From JBMYQA01 sp049600855 (GTDB lineage Bacteria > Bacteroidota > Bacteroidia > Cytophagales > Flammeovirgaceae): a stretch of 11,322 bases of DNA. Both the position numbers and the translations under genes were made by a program. Positions 5,999 through 11,322 of the stretch are shown in pieces. The stretch is taken from the NCBI GenBank assembly GCA_049600855.1, contig JBMYQA010000200.1, positions 1 through 11,322 of the forward strand. Direction: 5' to 3'. Numbering within the stretch: the first letter of the stretch is position 1; every line of letters starts with the position of its first letter. The notes under the pieces were generated by a model, which was not told the DNA's origin, did not search any database, and saw only the letters and a program-made list of their open reading frames with translations.

Positions 5999-7620
5999 AA
6001 ACCATTTGGCATCTCTTAAAATCTAGAACAACTGCCCTATTAAATGTACTCATGTGGGCAACTTTAGGAAGTATCTTAAAAGTTGTAGCCTTATTAAGTA
6101 TTATAAACGGTGCAAAAGCTTTGGTTCAAGGAGAACCTATTGGGCGACTTGCCATTATTGCGTGGGTATCCATTATCGGTTTATTTTACGTTAGTCGCCT
6201 CTTTTATCAACAAGGGGGTAAATTATTTAAAACATTTCTTGCCAATCTACGCCTAAGCATTTCAAAAAAAATCGCCCACCTTTCTTTAGAACAGTTCGAA
6301 AAGCATGGCGTTTCACAAATAGAAGGCCGTTTGTTTGAAGATATGAATGTGATGAGCGATTATTCTCGTAATATTCTGGCAACGATCGAAGCTACTGCAC
6401 AGCTCTTGGGCGTTTTTGTCTGCTTACTGTTCCTTTTTCCTTCTAGCTTTTTTGTGTTTGCCTTTGGCTTTGTCATCATGATTCTTGTTGTGACGTACAT
6501 GTACCAAATTACGATACAAAAGAATAAGCAGGCATTAACCAAGCGAGAAGGGTATCTCAAACTATTTCGAGAGTATTTACGAGGGTTCAAATCATTGAAA
6601 TTAGATCCTAAAAAAATGGAAGGGCTGTTTGAAGACTACGTTACGAAAACGAAAGAAGTAGAAAAAGCCCAACTTTCAGCAACCATGCAAGAGTATGCAA
6701 CACGTGTGATTAGTGATTCCCTCTTTTTTATCATTGTTTTTTCCATTATTCTTTGGTTGATGCTTACTGCAAGTCAATCCGAAATCAGCGTGATATTGCA
6801 GGTGTTTTCACTCTTACTTTTTGCTATAGGGCAAATTCTGACCATTATCACCAGAGCAAACAGTTTATTTATTGTAGACTTGAGTTTAGATCAAGTGTTG
6901 AACTTTGACCAGTTTCTACAAAAAGATGTGCGCAAGAATGACCTCGATAAAGCACCCCCAACACTTGATTTCAACGATAAACTGGAAGTAGAAGGGTTGC
7001 GGTTTGTATATCCTCCCAAACCTAATGGGCAACATTATCAGTTAGGGCCGATTGATTTTAGCATTCGCAAGGGAGAAATTATATTTATTGTTGGAGGTAA
7101 TGGAAGTGGCAAATCAACATTTTTAAAAGCGATTACTCGACTTTATCGACCAACCCAAGGCACGTTTAAGTTAGATGGGAAAGCATTAGATGAAAACGAA
7201 TTAGCAGGATATTCCAATCTATTTAGTGTCATTTTCACCGACTTTCACTTATTTGATCGCTTGTATGGCTTACAAAAAGTCAAAAGTAAGCGAGTGAACA
7301 AATTAATCCATTTCATGGGTTTACAAGACAAAACCACATTTGATGGACACCGATTCACCAATTTAGAGCTGTCTACAGGGCAAAAGAAGCGTTTAGCCTT
7401 AATTACTTCCTTTTTAGACAATCGAGCCATCTATATTTTTGATGAAGTAGCTGCAGATCAAGACCCTATACACCGCAAGTTTTATTATGAAACGATATTG
7501 CAAGACATGAAACTGGCAGGAAAAACCATCATTGCCGTAAGCCATGACGATCACTATTTCCACATGGCCGACAGGGTATTAAAAATGGAAAATGGGAGGT
7601 TAGTGCCTTATGAGGTTTAG
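5995..7620 (+). CDS. SyrD/PvdE-type cyclic-peptide ABC exporter, subunit 2 (fused membrane and ATPase domains)
   Basis: A 541-residue paralog of the preceding exporter, collinear with it throughout. Hydrophobic segments lie near 16-40, 52-70, 132-170 (a pair) and 241-292 (a pair). The ATPase has Walker A GGNGSGKS (367-374), signature LSTGQ (459-463), Walker B IYIFDE with D483 and E484, and switch His 517 in AVSHDDHYF. It carries the group-specific FTDFHLF (414-420) and DEVAADQDP. Both ATPase sites look intact in both subunits, so neither is an obvious degenerate partner. The two membrane domains differ far more than the ATPase domains, as expected if the pair forms an asymmetric heterodimer with one composite substrate path. 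Translation probably depends on ribosomes finishing the upstream gene, since the start lies inside its stop region. Confidence 0.88.
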   Translation: MKTIWHLLKSRTTALLNVLMWATLGSILKVVALLSIINGAKALVQGEPIGRLAIIAWVSIIGLFYVSRLFYQQGGKLFKTFLANLRLSISKKIAHLSLEQFEKHGVSQIEGRLFEDMNVMSDYSRNILATIEATAQLLGVFVCLLFLFPSSFFVFAFGFVIMILVVTYMYQITIQKNKQALTKREGYLKLFREYLRGFKSLKLDPKKMEGLFEDYVTKTKEVEKAQLSATMQEYATRVISDSLFFIIVFSIILWLMLTASQSEISVILQVFSLLLFAIGQILTIITRANSLFIVDLSLDQVLNFDQFLQKDVRKNDLDKAPPTLDFNDKLEVEGLRFVYPPKPNGQHYQLGPIDFSIRKGEIIFIVGGNGSGKSTFLKAITRLYRPTQGTFKLDGKALDENELAGYSNLFSVIFTDFHLFDRLYGLQKVKSKRVNKLIHFMGLQDKTTFDGHRFTNLELSTGQKKRLALITSFLDNRAIYIFDEVAADQDPIHRKFYYETILQDMKLAGKTIIAVSHDDHYFHMADRVLKMENGRLVPYEV

Positions 7621-7625
7621 GGTTT

Positions 7626-7657
7626 AAAATAAAAAAGACCAATCTATCGACTGGTCT
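7626..7657 (-). terminator. Rho-independent terminator of tRNA-Arg
   Basis: Read on the minus strand, AGACCAGTC-GATA-GATTGGTCT forms a 9-bp stem (one G-U pair) with a 4-base loop, followed by TTTTTATTTT. It lies just past the tRNA 3' end. On the plus strand the stem keeps only its outer 6 bp and is followed by CTTCT, so it would be a weak terminator for the exporter operon ending at 7620. Confidence 0.75.
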
Positions 7658-7664
7658 CTTCTAG

Positions 7665-7738
7665 CGCGCCCGGAAGGATTCGAACCCTCAACCCCCAGAG
7701 CCGAAATCTGGTATTCTATCCAGTTGAACTACGGGCGC
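7665..7738 (-). tRNA. tRNA-Arg (anticodon UCG)
   Basis: A 74-nt cloverleaf: acceptor GCGCCCG pairs with CGGGCGC, discriminator G, D-arm GTTC/GAAT, anticodon arm CCAGA-TTTCGGC-TCTGG giving anticodon TCG (reads CGA, Arg), and T-arm GAGGG-TTCGAAT-CCTTC. The 3' CCA is not encoded, since CTAG follows. It has its own promoter and terminator and is read opposite to both neighbours. Its 3' end faces the exporter and PhyH-like genes, the side on which tRNA-targeting integrases usually insert DNA. Confidence 0.95.
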
Positions 7739-7755
7739 TTATCCTAATAAGGACG

Positions 7756-7788
7756 GCAAATGTAGTGATGAGTTACCTGAGAACCAAG
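7756..7788 (-). promoter_or_regulatory. Bacteroidota-type promoter of tRNA-Arg
   Basis: On the minus strand, CTTG (7788-7785) stands 20 bp before TACATTTGC (7764-7756), which agrees with TTTG-N19/20-TAnnTTTGC except for one base in the -33 box. The expected start is around 7749, about 11 bases before the mature tRNA 5' end. Its form is the best single evidence in the window for a Bacteroidota host. Confidence 0.7.
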
Positions 7789-7849
7789 GGAATTTTTGCA
7801 ATTTTATTTCTTCATGCCAATTTAACCATATTCTCACTAACTTGCATGT

Positions 7850-10800
7850 ATGAACTTCAAAATTTACCGCTCTTCTGCTGGGTCGGGGAAGACCTACACG
7901 CTGACTAAGGAATACCTTAAATTGGCTTTGGCAGCTCCTGCATTACATGGGGAGTTTCAGCCGACTTATTTCCAACAAATTTTGGCCGTGACCTTCACCA
8001 ATGATGCAGCCAATGAGATGAAAGAGCGTATTCTCCACCGCCTAGCAGAGTTTGCCCAAGGTGCTCCTGACGAGTTTTTGCTAGAAATGATGGTGGAGGA
8101 AATGCAGGTAGAATATCCTAAGCTCCAGCTCTCCAAGGAAACCCTATTGCTTCGTGCAAAAAAAGTACATGAAGCCCTGCTACATAATTATTCTGATTTC
8201 TCGGTGAGTACAATTGATAGTTTTAACAACCGAGTGGTGCAATCGTTTAAAAAGGATTTGCAACTGCCATTTAATTATGAAATTGAATTAGATACTTCCG
8301 ATTTGCGGGAAGAAGCGGCGAATATGCTCCAAAATCGGGTGCAGGAACATCAGGATTCGGCCTTGAATGATTTACTCGTGGAGTTTGCCATCAAAAAAGC
8401 GGATGATGGGAACAACTGGTACATTAATGCTGACCTAGAGAAGTTTGCCAACAACCTTTTTCACGAGGAGAAGTATGAAGTCATTGAAAAACTATCAAGT
8501 CTCAAACCCAAGGATTTTAAACGAGCAAAGGAAGATTTATTTGCCTACCTCAAAAAAATCGAAGATCAGGTAAAGGCAAGCGCGCAAAAAGCAGTTGACC
8601 TCATCAATCAACATCAGATTAACCTTTCCAGTTTTGCGCGTGGTCGCAGTGGCATTGGGGCTTATTTTGAGAAGCATAGCAAACTGGAAAAACCCTTACA
8701 TACCATTCCTACCAATAGTTATGTACAGCAAACGGTCGAAAAAAATAAATGGACGGCAACAAAAGCTCCTGCGGAAGAAAAATCAGCAATTGAATTTATC
8801 AGCGGAGATTTAGCAGCATTTTATCAGGAAATTGAAGCAATAAAGGAGCGCGAACGCAGTAATTACACCATTGCCCATTCCTTGCGTCAAACCATTTACT
8901 TACTTGCCACCATCAATGAGCTGGATAAACATGTAGAAAGCATTAAGGAACAAAAAAACTTGGTACACATTGCCGATTTTAATCGCAAAATCAATCGCAT
9001 TGTGGAAGAAGAACCTGTGCCATACATTTATGAGCGACTTGGGGAGCGCTACATGCATATTCTGATTGATGAATTTCAAGATACTTCGCGTATGCAGTGG
9101 CACAACCTCATTCCGCTGGTGGTGAATGCGCTAGGCTTTGGCATGCAGAATTTGGTAGTAGGGGATGCTAAACAGGCCATCTACCGTTGGCGCGGTGGCA
9201 AATCGGAAATGCTGGTCAAACTTCCTCATGTACCTACCGCTGAGGAAGGCTCTATGATTCAGGAGCAAGTTGGCATTTTCCATATAGAACAAAACATTCA
9301 AGTGTTGGAGAAAAACTTTAGGAGTCGTCAACAAATTATTGAATTTAACAATGCTTTTTTTACCCAATCAAATGCTTGGCTTTCAGGGAAATACCCAGCT
9401 TTGGGAGCCTACTTTGCAGAAGTAGCTCAGCTTCCACATCAAAAAAAAGGAGGACATGTGCAATTAGATTTGATAGATAAATGTGTAAAAGCAGATTTTG
9501 ATGCTGCTAATCTGGCGCGTGTGATTGAGATTATTGAGGAAGTGGAAGCACAAGGCTATCAAAAAGGCGATATTGCCATTCTGACCCGAACGAACCTACA
9601 CGGCGCGTATTTAGCTGAAAAATTGCTGGAAGTGAATATTCCTGTGGTTTCTAGTGAGTCGCTTTTAGTGGGAAGCTCAGCAGCTGTGCGATTTATTGTC
9701 GATTTCTTTAAACTGTTGCACCAACCGCTTTCGCCGATTTTGAAGGTCAACTTGGCCCTTTCCATGCAGCGGCATTTTTCCAGTATCAATCCCGAACTTC
9801 AAGGCAAAACAACCATTTTAGGAAAGGCTTTAAAAACCTTGAAGGAAAAAGCAGCTTTGCCCGAATTAGCTCCTTTTAATGAATTTATTAATGCGCATTT
9901 TAATATCCAACTTTCGATTCTCGACCTCCAAATTCTGTCCATCTATGAGACAGCCGAAGAGCTCATTCGCATATGTCGATTGAATGAATTGGAAGATCAA
10001 CAAGTGTACATTCAACGTTTTCTCGATTTCATCTTGGAATTTAATCAACGTTATGGCAATGATGTAGAAGCCTTTTTAGAATACTGGGAACGCAAAGAAT
10101 CGAAGCTTTCCATCAGTACGCCTAAGAGCAATCAGGCGGTGAGAATCATGACCATTCATAAATCCAAAGGCTTACAGTTTCCCATCGTGATTGTGCCTTT
10201 TGCTGAATGGGGAATGGTTCCCAAGGCTGGAAGTACCATTTGGAAAACATGGGATGATAATCAAGTGGTCACAGGATTGCATTCTGTGATTTTGAAAATC
10301 AATAAAGAGCTGGCACAAACCGATTTTTCTCATGTGTATGATGAAGAAATGCAAGCAGCTTTTGTGGATGCGTTTAACCTACTTTATGTTGCCTTTACCC
10401 GCCCCGAAAGTAAGTTATACGTCATCAGTAAATATAATTTGCGTAAGGATGGGGAGCTTAAAGATATTGCCAACTTGCTCACGTTTTACATGGGCCGATC
10501 AGAAATTCCAGTGACTACTGAATTGGAAATTCCCATCCAAGTGGATTCCGAAGCCAAGCTGATTCAAGCTCGACAGTATATTTTGAAAGAAGACTACGCA
10601 TTTAAGGAAGAAGCCGAAGCTGAAACACAAGAGGTCGTTTACCCAACACCGATCTTTTTACATACGCAATGTCGCGATCAAATTCGCGTTCGGCGAAACG
10701 AAACGCGAGTAGTAGAAAATAAAAATGAGTTAGAAGAAATCATTTCAGCACGGAAACAAGGCGTGTTGGTTCATTACGCTTTTGAAAAAATTCGCTATCG

Positions 10801-11196
10801 CAATGACATTCCCAAAGCGGCTCAAGCTTTGGTAAATGAAGGGCTTTTAGCTCCCGAAGAGGTAGATAACCTAACCCAACAACTTACTACTGTGGTCGAT
10901 CTCCCTGAAATTAAGCGTTATTTTACGAAGGGCATTGGCCTCAAGGTATACAATGAAAAGGAAGTGTTAATAGGCAATCAGGAAAGTTTACAAATCCTTC
11001 GCCCTGATCGTATTGTGTTTGATGGTGACCAGCTCATCATCATGGATTATAAAACAGGTACTGAGGATATTGNNNNNNNNNNAAACACAAAAGGCAATTG
11101 GTGGGGTATTCGTACCAATTCAAAGAAATGGGGTATCACAATCAAGAGTTATATATCATTTATACCGAAGAGCCAAGGGCTGTGCGTGTGGGGTAA
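7850..11196 (+). CDS. AddA/RecB-type UvrD-family helicase-nuclease (double-strand break repair), interrupted by an assembly gap
   Basis: A large superfamily 1A helicase with a C-terminal nuclease, expected to process DNA double-strand ends for recombination together with an AddB-type partner. Helicase motifs in order are: Walker A AGSGKT (10-15), AVTFTNDAANEM (46-57), STIDSF (120-125), Walker B LIDEFQD (405-411), VVGDAKQAIYRWRGG (436-450), NFRS (489-492), VRIMTIHKSKGLQFP (764-778) and LLYVAFTRPES (844-854). The RecB-like nuclease has G971-x-x-x-H975, D1053 in RPDRIVF and D1066-Y-K1068. Ten N at 11073-11082 break the frame. After them the correct frame is the one starting AAACACAAA at 11083: it gives 37 residues with QLVGYSYQFKEMGY and YIIYTEEP, the usual end of this nuclease domain, and stops at 11194-11196. 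Continuing the upstream frame across ten N runs instead to a TAG at 11213-11215 with an unlikely tail. The start codon is the first ATG, 12 residues before the Walker A Ser. Confidence 0.85.
11073..11082. other. Assembly gap (10 N) of wrong nominal length
   Basis: Ten consecutive N within the nuclease domain of the helicase gene. For the true C-terminal frame to follow, the missing length must be 2 modulo 3 (for example 2, 5, 8 or 11 bases), so ten is a placeholder and not a measured size. Sequence around this point should not be read as a natural frameshift. Confidence 0.9.
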
Positions 11197-11285
11197 ACAT
11201 GACGGTTTGGTTTAGCGTGACAAAGCGCATAAAACGAACTGTCAAAAAGTGTTTTTAACAAAAAAACAGCTGACTTTGCCTCGAC

Positions 11286-11293
11286 TATTTTTG
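11286..11293 (+). promoter_or_regulatory. Possible -7 element for a gene starting at the right edge
   Basis: TATTTTTG fits TAnnTTTG, and an ATG at 11313 follows 19 bp later, at the very end of the window (first codons read Met-Pro-Thr). The only nearby TTTG (11275-11278) is 7 bp upstream, too close for a -33 box. An AddB-type partner would be a natural neighbour of the helicase gene, but nothing of its protein is visible. Confidence 0.2.
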
Positions 11294-11322
11294 TAGTATC
11301 ATTACAGCGTTTATGCCAACAA

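Noticed and set aside
11230..11270. Terminator after the helicase gene (ACTGTCAAAAAGTG...ACAGCTG region).
   Set aside because: The arms pair poorly and are not followed by a T-run; no supported hairpin.
1..11322. CRISPR array, tandem repeat array, rRNA, or phage genes.
   Set aside because: No regularly spaced repeats, no rRNA-like sequence and no integrase, capsid or tail proteins were seen on either strand.

Overview
The window looks like draft chromosomal DNA from a Bacteroidota member, possibly Cytophagales-like (lineage inferred, not tested). It is AT-rich, start codons are preceded by A/T-rich sequence without a clear Shine-Dalgarno site, and good matches to the Bacteroidota -7 promoter element (TAnnTTTGC) lie upstream of the tRNA and the exporter pair. 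A run of 10 N marks an assembly join.

Layout: (1) 219-1985, plus strand: a PhyH-superfamily Fe(II)/2-oxoglutarate enzyme followed 30 bp later by an unusual GNAT-like acyltransferase. (2) 1986-2299: a structured gap with a perfect 13-bp inverted repeat. (3) 3869-2300, minus strand: a RimJ/RimL-type N-acetyltransferase followed by a second paralogous PhyH-like enzyme. (4) 3870-4348: a mostly non-coding regulatory gap. (5) 4349-7620, plus strand: two ABC exporters of the SyrD/PvdE cyclic-peptide exporter type whose genes overlap by 4 bp. (6) 7665-7738, minus strand: tRNA-Arg(UCG) with its own promoter and terminator. (7) 7850-11196, plus strand: a large AddA/RecB-type UvrD helicase-nuclease, probably a housekeeping repair gene, interrupted near its end by the assembly gap.

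The most interesting signal is that both PhyH-like proteins have His-Val-Gly where this fold normally has the iron-binding His-x-Asp/Glu. The distal His and the 2-oxoglutarate-binding Arg are kept. Loss of that carboxylate is the hallmark of Fe/2OG halogenases (HxA in SyrB2, HxG in WelO5 and BesD). Next to two acyltransferases and a pair of SyrD/PvdE-type exporters, this suggests an undescribed tailoring-and-export locus for a small molecule or peptide, with possible C-H halogenation. No NRPS, carrier protein or precursor peptide is evident here, so the substrate is unknown. A near-identical palindrome (ATTNGTGATAAACACTAWT-like) occurs upstream of the first PhyH-like gene and of the exporter pair, hinting that the two units share a regulator.

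The locus lies on the 3' side of the tRNA-Arg gene, with the helicase on the other side. That arrangement would suit an accessory region beside a tRNA integration point, but no att duplication is visible.
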